A DNA stretch of 64,000 bases from JBCCGI01 sp039029355 (GTDB lineage Bacteria > Planctomycetota > UBA1135 > GCA-002686595). The DNA is taken from the NCBI GenBank assembly GCA_039029355.1, contig JBCCGI010000005.1:62001-126000 (forward strand). The letters are read 5' to 3'. This document shows, piece after piece, positions 45,478 through 53,636 of the stretch (the stretch's first letter is position 1; each line of letters starts with the position of its first letter). The translations under genes and the position numbers were made by a program. Below the pieces are notes generated by a model. That model was not told the origin of the DNA, searched no databases, and saw only the letters and a list, made by a program, of their open reading frames with translations.

Positions 45478-48135
45478 ATGCGCCTCCTGAGCGTGCTTGC
45501 CTGCCTTGCGCTTCTCTCCGGGTCGCTCTGCGCCCAAGGCGACGTCTGGATCGTCGACTCCGCCGGGGCTCCCGGGGCCGACTTCGCGCAGATCGCCGAC
45601 GCGGTCGACGCCGCGGCCGACGGCGACACCATCCTGGTGCGCCCCCATCTTGGCTCCTTCTACGACGGCTTCACCGTCGACGACAAGTCGCTGGTGATCG
45701 CCTCGTCGGTCCCGGGCCTGCGCTTCGCCACCGGCCAGCTCGCCGGCGGGCCGACGTACACCGGCGTGTCGGTCAGGCACCTCGATGCGGGTAGATCGGT
45801 CGTGCTGCGCGGTGGCAACTTCCGCGTGCCGTCGCCGGGCAACCCGGGGTTGTTGGTCAAGAACTGCACCGGCGAGGTGTGGGTCGAGGACTGCGAGTCC
45901 TGCGGCAACGACCGCGCGGCGCTGCGGGTGCTCGACAGCGATGCGGTGACGGTGCAGCGGTGCGTGCTCAACGGTTGCTCGACGGTCGGCGACGACCAGA
46001 GCTCCCTCGACGAGGACCACGGCCTGCACGCGATCAACTCGAACGTCTACATGCACGACACGATCGCGAACGGGCAGCGCGGGGACAGCGCAGCCCAGGG
46101 TTTTGAGTTCGCGGTCAACGGGGGCGACGGGGCGCGCGTAGAGGGGGGCTTCCTCTATGTTTCCGGCTCCACCGTCCACGGCGGCGACGGCGGGCCGCAC
46201 TTCGAGTCGGCCACGCTCTGCTCGCTCGGGGGCGCCGGCGGCAATGGGCTGACGGTCCTCGAAGGTGCCGAGGTGCGCCACCTCGACACCTGGTTCGAGG
46301 GCGGCGACGGCGGCTTCTCGTACTGCCACGGGCTGGCTACGGCGGGCGGAGAGGAGATCGAGGTCCTGGACGGCGCCGCCGCCGCGCTCGCCGGCACGGC
46401 GCGACACATGGAGCTCACCACGCCGGTGAGCGAGGGCGCACCGCTGAGCGTGACGCTGCGGGGCGAGGCCGGCGAGCACGCCTTCGCGGTCTTCTCGACG
46501 GGCCACCAGCCGCTCCACCTCGACGTCCTCAGCGGACCGCTGCTGCCGGCGCAGCCGATCGTGTTCCTCTTCCTCGGCATCGCGGACGAGGACGGGCTGG
46601 TCCAGATCGACACGCTCGCGGGCGAGCTGGGCGCCGGCACCGACGTCGCGACGCTCTTCCTGCAGTCGCTGTTCGTGCATCCGGCGGGCTCCGGCCCCGA
46701 CTTCCTGGGAGCCGGCACCACGCTGACCTTCGTCGATCGCTGCAAGGTCCTGAGCACCGCCGCCGACTGCAACGAGAACGGCGTCGCCGACACCTGCGAC
46801 ATCGCGGACGGCACGAGCGCCGACTGCGACTCCAACGGCCTGCCGGACGAGTGCCAGAGCCAGGCCGACTGCAACGGCAACGGCGTGCCCGACTTCTGCG
46901 ACATCGCTGCCGGGACCAGCCTCGACGCCGACGGCGACGCGGTGCCGGACGAGTGCGAGGCGACGCTCTTCGTCCCCGATGCGTACGCGACGCTGCAGGC
47001 GGCGGTCGACGCGGCCGTGGCGGGCGACCAGATCGTGCTCCGCGACGGCGTGTACGGCGGCCCGGGCTTCCTCAACGTCAGCCTGGCCGGCAAGAACATC
47101 ATCGTGCGCGGCGAGAACGGAGCCGCCACCTGCGTCCTCGACGCGCTCGGGACCTCGGGACCGATCGTCCGCGTCGACAGCGGCGAAGGCGCCTCGACGC
47201 GCCTGGAGGGGCTGACGTTCCGCGGCCTGAACACCACGGACCTCCAGGGCGCGCTGTTCATCGGGCACGGAGCGCCGGTGGTCACCGACTGCGTGTTCGA
47301 AGACAACCGGTCCTGGGGCGGCGGCGGGGTCTACATCTTCCCCGCCCTGCCGTGGATCGGCACCGTCGCGAAGCCCGTATTCCGGCGCTGCCGCTTCGAG
47401 AGCAACGTCGCCACCGCCCGCGGCGGCGCGCTGTTCGCCGACGGCGGCTCCACGGGCAGCACGCTGACCCTCGAGGACTGCACCTTCGTCAACAACACCG
47501 CCGCCAACACCGGCGGCGCCATGGTGGCGGACAACATCGAGCTGACCGTCGAGCGCTGCGTGTTCTCCGGCAACTCGGTCGCGCTATCCACCGGTGGCGG
47601 CGGCGCGCTCGAGACCGACGGCGCCGGCCTGGCCCTGCTGCGCAACTCCCTGTTCCACGACAACAGCAGCGGCTGGGGCGGCGCGATCCAGCTCGACGGC
47701 GACGGCGCACGCGTCGAGCTCTGCACCATCTCGGGCAACACGGCCGAGCAGAATGGCGGCGCGATCGCCCTCATGACCGCCACGGCTCCGGTGGAGGTCG
47801 TGAGCTGCATCCTGTGGAACAACGCCTCGACCGTGTTCCCGGGCGACGAGCTCTTCGTCAACAGCGGGACGCTGATCGAGCTCGACTACGTCGACCTCCA
47901 GGGCGGCCTCTCCGGCGTCGACGGCCTCGGCATCACGACGCTCGGAGCGGGCGTGCTGGACGTCGACCCGCTGTTCGTGAACCCGGCCGGCGGCGACTAC
48001 CACCTGGCCGCCGGCTCGCCCTGCGTCGACGCCGGCGATCCGACCTTCGTCGCAGGCGCCGGGGAGACCGACCTCGACGGCGACGCGCGCGTGCTCGGCG
48101 CCGCGGTCGACCTGGGCTCCGACGAGCGGCCCTGA
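45478..48135 (+). CDS. Secreted parallel beta-helix protein
   Basis: An 885-residue protein starting at the ATG in 45478, which begins the signal peptide MRLLSVLACLALLSGSLCAQ; longer in-frame starts have no such signal. Repeated PbH1-type rungs are seen in two blocks: residues about 30-400 (FAQIADAVDAAADGDTILV, VWVEDCESCG) and about 510-860 (ATLQAAVDAAVAGDQIVL, LEDCTFVNNTAANTGGAMV). The two blocks are joined by a calcium-binding-like Cys/Asp linker (about 430-497: DCNENGVADTCD, DCNGNGVPDFCD) of the type widespread in planctomycete exoproteins. Right-handed beta-helices often bind or cleave polysaccharides; no catalytic residues are identified. Confidence 0.75.
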   Translation: MRLLSVLACLALLSGSLCAQGDVWIVDSAGAPGADFAQIADAVDAAADGDTILVRPHLGSFYDGFTVDDKSLVIASSVPGLRFATGQLAGGPTYTGVSVRHLDAGRSVVLRGGNFRVPSPGNPGLLVKNCTGEVWVEDCESCGNDRAALRVLDSDAVTVQRCVLNGCSTVGDDQSSLDEDHGLHAINSNVYMHDTIANGQRGDSAAQGFEFAVNGGDGARVEGGFLYVSGSTVHGGDGGPHFESATLCSLGGAGGNGLTVLEGAEVRHLDTWFEGGDGGFSYCHGLATAGGEEIEVLDGAAAALAGTARHMELTTPVSEGAPLSVTLRGEAGEHAFAVFSTGHQPLHLDVLSGPLLPAQPIVFLFLGIADEDGLVQIDTLAGELGAGTDVATLFLQSLFVHPAGSGPDFLGAGTTLTFVDRCKVLSTAADCNENGVADTCDIADGTSADCDSNGLPDECQSQADCNGNGVPDFCDIAAGTSLDADGDAVPDECEATLFVPDAYATLQAAVDAAVAGDQIVLRDGVYGGPGFLNVSLAGKNIIVRGENGAATCVLDALGTSGPIVRVDSGEGASTRLEGLTFRGLNTTDLQGALFIGHGAPVVTDCVFEDNRSWGGGGVYIFPALPWIGTVAKPVFRRCRFESNVATARGGALFADGGSTGSTLTLEDCTFVNNTAANTGGAMVADNIELTVERCVFSGNSVALSTGGGGALETDGAGLALLRNSLFHDNSSGWGGAIQLDGDGARVELCTISGNTAEQNGGAIALMTATAPVEVVSCILWNNASTVFPGDELFVNSGTLIELDYVDLQGGLSGVDGLGITTLGAGVLDVDPLFVNPAGGDYHLAAGSPCVDAGDPTFVAGAGETDLDGDARVLGAAVDLGSDERP

Positions 48136-48199
48136 GCAAGGGCGGCCGGGCGGCGCGGCCGCGGCGATCGTGCCGTCGGCCGCCCCGACCGAGCCGCGC

Positions 48200-49498
48200 C
48201 TACAGCGTCACGGTCACCAGGTCCGGGTTGGAGATGGCGATCCCGGCGCCGAAGGACTCCGCCGCCTGCAGGAACAGCGTCTGGCCCAGCAACGCGGAGC
48301 TCGCGGGGACCGGCAGCGGCACGCCGATCTGGCCGGCCGGAAGCACGGTGGTCGTCAGCAGCAGGAACTGCAGCGGGTCGAGGAACGTCTGCCCTTCGAC
48401 GCCGGGAATCGAGATCGTCGGTCCCGAGCCAAAGGACAGGAACAGGAGCTGGATACCGCCGGCGTTGCCCGCGAGCGTCATGGTGATCAAGCCGCCGGTG
48501 GCGACCTGCTGCACGTCGCTCGCGAGGGTCGGAAAGACGGCCGGCTCGAGCTGGAAGCTCGAGCCGCCGTCGACCTGGACGCCCGGCGCCTGGGCCGCGC
48601 CCGCGCCGTCCACGCCGCCCGCGATGGGGATGTCCTGCTGGACCCGCGCGCTCGAGCCGTCCAGCAGGTCGACGCCCGCCCCGCCGGGGAAGTTGAAGCC
48701 GAACAGGCCGGTCTGCACGCCGTCGCCGCCCTGCAGTTCGCCGACCGGGCCGCCGTAAAGCGTCAGCACCGAGTCGCTCGCATGGACGCCCGCGCCGCCG
48801 ACGCCGAAGTCGAGCCCGGGCTTGCCGTTGGAGGCGTCTCCGCCGCGCAGGGTCGAGCGCCAAACGCGCGCCGTGGATCCGCTCAGCCGCAGACCGTGGT
48901 TGCCCGGCGCCACCGAGAAGAACGCCGGCGAGAGCCCGACCAGCTCGCTGTCCGCCAGCCACAGCTCGGAGTCGCGCACCGTCACCGCGCCGGTGGTCGG
49001 CACCACGTCGACCGCGCCGCCGTCGAGCACGCGGCACGCGAGCAGTACCGCGCGCGCACAGTCCTCCACCTGCACGCCGACCTGCGAGCCGGGGAAGTCC
49101 ACCAGGAGGTCGTGCAGCACGACGGTGCCGGCGCAGTCGCGCACCAGCACCGAGGCCGGCTCCGGCAGACCGGCGGGGGTGGCCTGGACCTCGACGCCCG
49201 ACAGCACCAGCTCCTGGCCGGCGGCGATGTCCTCGACCACCACGCCGTTCGCCAGGCTGGCGCCGATCACGACCGGGCCGCTGCCGTCGCCGAGGATGCG
49301 CAGCGGCTTGTCGACGGTGACCTTGGCGTAGCTCCCCGGCTGCACGAGGATCACGTCGCCCGGCTGGGCCGCGTCGACGGCGCTCTGGATCTGGTCGAAC
49401 TGAGCCCCGCTGCCGGGCGGACCGACGGTCAGGGTGGCCGCCTGGGCCCGTGACGCCAGGCCGATCGAGACGCACAAGAGGAGAGTCGCAGAGCGCAT
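48200..49498 (-). CDS. Secreted parallel beta-helix protein
   Basis: A 432-residue protein with a signal peptide (MRSATLLLCVSIGLASRAQA). GGAGG stands about 9 nt before the ATG at 49498 and supports that start over longer frames. The N-terminus (GAQFDQIQSAVDAAQPGDVILV) is the same opening rung as in the convergent 45478 gene, so the two are related. Rungs continue through VVLHDLLVDF and VRDSELWLADSELVG. The C-terminal 130 residues form a separate beta domain (LLFLSFGSGPTISIPG). The two genes are convergent, with 64 bp between their stops. The function is unknown. Confidence 0.72.
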   Translation of the reverse strand: MRSATLLLCVSIGLASRAQAATLTVGPPGSGAQFDQIQSAVDAAQPGDVILVQPGSYAKVTVDKPLRILGDGSGPVVIGASLANGVVVEDIAAGQELVLSGVEVQATPAGLPEPASVLVRDCAGTVVLHDLLVDFPGSQVGVQVEDCARAVLLACRVLDGGAVDVVPTTGAVTVRDSELWLADSELVGLSPAFFSVAPGNHGLRLSGSTARVWRSTLRGGDASNGKPGLDFGVGGAGVHASDSVLTLYGGPVGELQGGDGVQTGLFGFNFPGGAGVDLLDGSSARVQQDIPIAGGVDGAGAAQAPGVQVDGGSSFQLEPAVFPTLASDVQQVATGGLITMTLAGNAGGIQLLFLSFGSGPTISIPGVEGQTFLDPLQFLLLTTTVLPAGQIGVPLPVPASSALLGQTLFLQAAESFGAGIAISNPDLVTVTL

Positions 49499-49546
49499 GG
49501 TAGGTCCTCCGGGAAGCGGGGAGCAGGAGCCTTCAGGATACGCGTC

Positions 49547-49580
49547 GGTTCGGATCCCGGTTCGGATCCCGGTTCGGATC
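49547..49580. repeat. 12-bp tandem repeat, about 2.8 copies
   Basis: GGTTCGGATCCC is repeated directly at 49547-49558 and 49559-49570, with 10 further bases of a third copy to 49580. It lies between the beta-helix gene and the end of the ECF-fusion gene. It may be a regulatory array or simple slippage. Confidence 0.8.
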
Positions 49581-49650
49581 GGTCGCTGCGGGTCTCCCCC
49601 CCACCTGTCCTCCGCGTACCGCGCGGCGCCTCCGCTCCGGCCTCGGGCTC

Positions 49651-52176
49651 CTACCACCGGTCGGCGCGAACGACCTCGTCCGGCGCGAGCTCCAGCGGCG
49701 CCTCGGCGAGGCGCTCCTCGCCGGCGTAGAGCACGACGCGCGCGGCGGTCTCCTGCACCCCGACGACGTCGGAGCGGCCCGCGTCGCTCACGGGCCCCGC
49801 CGCGCTCATCCGCTGGAACGAGCCGGCCCCGAAGGTGATCGGGACGAGCTGGCCGGCGCCGTCGAAGACCCGGAAGCCATCGGCGCCTGGGGGAGCCTCG
49901 GCGATCTGGAAGAAGCACTGGCGCTGGACGCCGTACTTGGGGCCCCTGCCGTCCGGCGTCTCGCGCAGCCGCCAGCTCTGGCGCGTGAAGGCCGGCGACG
50001 TCTCGGTGGTGAGGAAGAGGTCGCCGCGAACGAGCGCGGGGAACTCGAAGCAGCCGTCGGAATCGGTGCGGATCGGCGCGGTCCACTGCTCGGGCGGCGC
50101 GGTCGGGTCCGCGCCCGGTGCGCGGCGTCCGGCGAGCACCTGGAGGCCCGCGATCGGCGCGCCCGCGAGCGTGACCAGCCGCCCGCGGCGCGGGGCGAGC
50201 TCGCCGTCCTCGCGCAGCTCGATCGTCACGCCGGCGCCGGAGCCGGGTGTGAGCGGTCGGGTGAGCGTAAGGCGGAGCGTCTTCGGGTCGCTGACGAGCA
50301 GCCGGTAGGGACGCCGCTGAAGGCCGGAGAGCCGAAAGCGCCCCTCCGCGCCGGTCGACGTCGAGCGGCCCTCGGCGTTCCCGCTCGCGAGCTCCTCGAC
50401 GTGCATCCGCCGCCGAAACGCGACGCCGCCGTCGAAGTCCGGGACGAGGCCAAAGTCCTCGCCGTCCACGCGGCGGACGGTCAGCCCGGCGAGCGGCACG
50501 CCCGTCGCGTCGACCACCGTTCCGGAGAGCTCGAGCGGCGCGTCGCCGAGCACGAGCAGCAGCGGGTCGCCACGGTCGTCCGGCCCGACCGGTCGCCGCG
50601 CCGGCAAGCTGCCCGCGCGGACGGCGAGCCACTCCGCCGCTTCGACGCCCGCGGTGTCCAGCTGGAACCGGCCGTCCGCGTCGCAGCGCGCGACCTTGTC
50701 CGCGTAGGCGATCCAGGCGAACGGCGCCGGCGCGCCGGCGGCGTCGACGACGCGGCCGGTGCGGACCGCCCCGCCGGACGCGGACGGCAGCGGCTCCAGG
50801 CGGATCTCGACCTCCTCGCGACGCGAGGTGCCGACGAGCTCGAGCGCGGAGCGGAAGCTCACCTTCTCGACCGTGATCGCCGCGAGCTCATCGAGCGGAG
50901 CCCGCTCGAAGCGGAAGCCACCATCCGGGCCGGACAGGGTCTCCCAGCGCGACAGCGTGGAGCCGTGCAGCACGCGCCCCAGGTCCGCGCGGAAGTCCCG
51001 CTCGTAGGCGAAGCGGACGGCCGCGCCCGCCACGGGTCGGCCGGCGTCGTCGAGCACGCGGCCCGACAGCGGTCCCGCGGCGGCGACAACGAGCGTGACC
51101 TCGAAGCTCGGTGCCCGGTGTCCGCGTGCGACCAGCGCGCCGAGGACCGAGACCAGCCCCTCGCCGCGGGCCTCCAGCTCGCCGTCGACCTGGGGCAGCG
51201 CGATGCGGAAGGAGCCGTCCGCGTCGCTCACCACCGCGGGAGGCACCGCGACGTCGGTCGCGGTCTCGGCCGGCACGAAGGCCACGTCGACGCCGCCGGC
51301 GGGGCGCCCGGTCGGGTCGACCACCCGGCCGCGCACCGAGGGCTGCGGGTCGCTCGGCGCCGCCGGAGGCTTCGCTCCCGACGCCGGCGCGCCTCGAGCC
51401 GGCGCGCGTTCCGCGCGCGTTTCCGCCGCGGCCACGAGCGGAGCGAGCCGCGCATCGAGCGGTGCCTCGTCCGTCGCCGCGACACGACCGACGCCGGACG
51501 GCCGCGCGCGCGGAGGAGCCAGCGAGATCCACAGGCCCGCGCCCGCGCACACCGCGAGCGCGGCGGCCGGCACGACGCGCGGGAGCCGCGGAAGCGGCCA
51601 GCCCAGCGGCGGCCGTCCGCCCGGCGTACGGCGCGGTCCAGCGGCCGTGAGGCAGAGGAGCGCCCCGCCGCGCCGGCCGTGCTTCTGCTCGATGCGCGCG
51701 CGCAGCGCGCCGAGCCCCCGCGCGAGCCGGGTCCGCACCGTCGCCGGCGCCACGCCCGTGCGGCGCGCGATCTCCTCGTGCGACGCGCGCTCGTAGTAGC
51801 GCAGGAGCAGCGTGTCGCGGTATGCCTCCGGCAGCTCGAGCAACAGGCCGACCAGCGTGCGCTGGTGCTCGACGCGCTCGGCCAGCAGGCCGGGACCGGC
51901 CGTCGCCTCGGGTGCGGCGCCGCGCGCCTCGAGCTCGCGGCGGCGCGACTCCAGCCGCCACGCCCGCCGCACCAGGTTGCGAACGACGGTCGCGAGCCAG
52001 CCGCGCAGGGACTCCGGTCCGCGCGGCGGGCTCGCCACGGCGATCGCCCAGGCGTCCTGGCTGATGTCGTCGGCGAGGGTCTCGTCCTCGACCAGGCGCC
52101 GGGCGAGGCCCTGCACCCAGTCCATGTGCTCCAGCAGGAGCTCGGGGTCGACGCGCTCGGGATCTTCGGAGCCCAT
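49651..52176 (-). CDS. ECF sigma factor fused to membrane-spanning regulatory-like domains
   Basis: An 841-residue protein from the ATG at 52176. Residues about 15-175 are a sigma-70 ECF factor: region 2 (LVEDETLADDISQDAWAIA) and region 4 (LPEAYRDTLLLRYYERASHEEIARRTGVAPATVRTRLARGL). A membrane helix (VVPAAALAVCAGAGLWISL, near 215-235) links it to about 600 residues of exported beta domains of the carboxypeptidase regulatory-like type (VRGRVVDPTGRPAGGVDVAF, LSGRVLDDAGRPVAGAAVRF). ECFs with C-terminal extensions are known in planctomycetes, where sensing and promoter recognition sit in one chain. Release, for example by proteolysis, would be needed; this is inferred. The gene is divergent from the RCC1-like gene. 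Confidence 0.85.
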   Translation of the reverse strand: MGSEDPERVDPELLLEHMDWVQGLARRLVEDETLADDISQDAWAIAVASPPRGPESLRGWLATVVRNLVRRAWRLESRRRELEARGAAPEATAGPGLLAERVEHQRTLVGLLLELPEAYRDTLLLRYYERASHEEIARRTGVAPATVRTRLARGLGALRARIEQKHGRRGGALLCLTAAGPRRTPGGRPPLGWPLPRLPRVVPAAALAVCAGAGLWISLAPPRARPSGVGRVAATDEAPLDARLAPLVAAAETRAERAPARGAPASGAKPPAAPSDPQPSVRGRVVDPTGRPAGGVDVAFVPAETATDVAVPPAVVSDADGSFRIALPQVDGELEARGEGLVSVLGALVARGHRAPSFEVTLVVAAAGPLSGRVLDDAGRPVAGAAVRFAYERDFRADLGRVLHGSTLSRWETLSGPDGGFRFERAPLDELAAITVEKVSFRSALELVGTSRREEVEIRLEPLPSASGGAVRTGRVVDAAGAPAPFAWIAYADKVARCDADGRFQLDTAGVEAAEWLAVRAGSLPARRPVGPDDRGDPLLLVLGDAPLELSGTVVDATGVPLAGLTVRRVDGEDFGLVPDFDGGVAFRRRMHVEELASGNAEGRSTSTGAEGRFRLSGLQRRPYRLLVSDPKTLRLTLTRPLTPGSGAGVTIELREDGELAPRRGRLVTLAGAPIAGLQVLAGRRAPGADPTAPPEQWTAPIRTDSDGCFEFPALVRGDLFLTTETSPAFTRQSWRLRETPDGRGPKYGVQRQCFFQIAEAPPGADGFRVFDGAGQLVPITFGAGSFQRMSAAGPVSDAGRSDVVGVQETAARVVLYAGEERLAEAPLELAPDEVVRADRW

Positions 52177-52363
52177 AGACGCGAGCCTACCCCAGGCTCG
52201 GTGTTTCGGCAGCGGGCCGGCGGCGCTTCGAAGTTTGCGCAAAAGGGCGACGAAGGTCGGCGCCGCCGGGCCTCTCGGAGGGTGAGCGCTGCGCGGACGT
52301 CGGATCGACCGTCGGCAACGCGCCGCACAACTCCCCTACCGAACCCTGAACTCCCCGGACCCC

Positions 52364-53506
52364 ATGAGTCTTCTGCTCCCCCTCTCGGCAAGCTCACTGC
52401 TTGCCCTCGTATCCCCCTCCACCGGCGCTTCGGATCCGGCCGAGGTCGCCCCGCTACGGCTGGAAGTCGCCGGCCTGGGCGCGGTGTGTCTGCGCGCGGC
52501 GGAACCGGGCGGCACGACCGGCGCCGCCCGCGGGACGTTCTCCGGCGGCCGCGTCATGACGCCGGTGCCGCCGCCCGTCCCGACGACGTCCGCCTGGAGC
52601 TCCGCGCTCGCGCCGATCGCGAACACGTTCGCCGTCGACGACCACGGGCTCGGCATCCTGCCGGGCGGCACCGTCGCCGGCTGGGGCGCGAACGACTTCG
52701 GCAAGGCGCTTCCGCCGGCAGGCCTCGCCGGCGTCGTCTCGGTGCGCGCGGGCCAGAACCACAGCTACGCGCTGCGCCTCGACGGCACGCTTGTCGGCTG
52801 GGGCAGCGACGTCTACGGGCAGCTGCAGACCCCGGCGGACCTTGGGCTGGCGCGCGCCTTCGCGACGGGCGCCGATCACAACGTTGCTCTGGAGCTCGAC
52901 CGCACCGTCCGCGTCTGGGGGTGCGAGACCTGCCCCTTCGACTTCGGCAGCGACGACGTTCCCCCGAGCCTCGCCGGAGTGGCGCAGCTGGACGCCGAGG
53001 GGCCGATCTCCGTGGCGCTCCGGGTCGACGGCACGGTCTCGGTCTGGGGCGGCGACACCCCGCCGAGCTGGCCCTTCTTCTCCATCACCTGCGGGCAGAC
53101 CGACGTCCCCGCCGGGCTCGACGGCGTGGTGGACGTCGCGGCGGGGACCTTCCACGTCCTGGCGCTGCGCTCCGACGGCTCGGTCGTCTCGTGGGGCGCC
53201 ACCTGTCCGTCGAGCGACTTCGGTCAGGCCAACATCCCCTTCGGCCTGGGTCCGGTGGTGGACGTCGCCGCCGGCGCACAGCACAGCCTGCTGCTGCTCG
53301 CCGACGGCACCGTCGTGGGCTTTGGCTTGAACGACGACGGCCAGGCGGATCCGCCGCTCGGGCTGAACGACGTGGTCGCGGTCGACGCGCGCGGCTTCGT
53401 CAGCGCGGCCCTGCGCGCGGACGGGTCGATCGTGGTGTGGGGCAACGTCGGCGGCGGGCTCGCGAGCGTGCCGCCGGGACCGTTCCTGATTCCTCCGGGC
53501 CAGTGA
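52364..53506 (+). CDS. Secreted RCC1-like beta-propeller protein
   Basis: A 380-residue protein with a signal-like N-terminus (MSLLLPLSASSLLALVSPS). Repeated RCC1 blades follow from residue about 90: VSVRAGQNHSYALRLDGTLVGWG, VAAGTFHVLALRSDGSVVSWG and VAAGAQHSLLLLADGTVVGFG, giving about six or seven repeats, one propeller. Exported RCC1-like proteins are common in planctomycetes and deltaproteobacteria and act as protein-binding scaffolds; the partner is unknown. It is divergent from the ECF-fusion gene (187 bp) and convergent with the Asp-box gene, with a strong hairpin between them. Confidence 0.78.
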   Translation: MSLLLPLSASSLLALVSPSTGASDPAEVAPLRLEVAGLGAVCLRAAEPGGTTGAARGTFSGGRVMTPVPPPVPTTSAWSSALAPIANTFAVDDHGLGILPGGTVAGWGANDFGKALPPAGLAGVVSVRAGQNHSYALRLDGTLVGWGSDVYGQLQTPADLGLARAFATGADHNVALELDRTVRVWGCETCPFDFGSDDVPPSLAGVAQLDAEGPISVALRVDGTVSVWGGDTPPSWPFFSITCGQTDVPAGLDGVVDVAAGTFHVLALRSDGSVVSWGATCPSSDFGQANIPFGLGPVVDVAAGAQHSLLLLADGTVVGFGLNDDGQADPPLGLNDVVAVDARGFVSAALRADGSIVVWGNVGGGLASVPPGPFLIPPGQ

Positions 53507-53596
53507 AGAGCCACCGCTCGCGACCGGCCCTGGAGCTCGCGAACGCGCTCGATCTCGTGAGCGGCCTGGACCAGGACGCGCGCAGCGGGCCGGGCG

Positions 53597-53626
53597 TCGT
53601 GGGGCACCCCGAGCGGTGCCCCACGA
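53597..53626. terminator. Perfect 12-bp hairpin between convergent genes
   Basis: TCGTGGGGCACC (53597-53608) pairs without mismatch with GGTGCCCCACGA (53615-53626) around the loop CCGAGC. It sits between the stops of the convergent RCC1-like and Asp-box genes and can serve both strands. There is no T-run, so it would be an atypical, bidirectional terminator. Confidence 0.75.
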
Positions 53627-53636
53627 GCGCGTGCTG

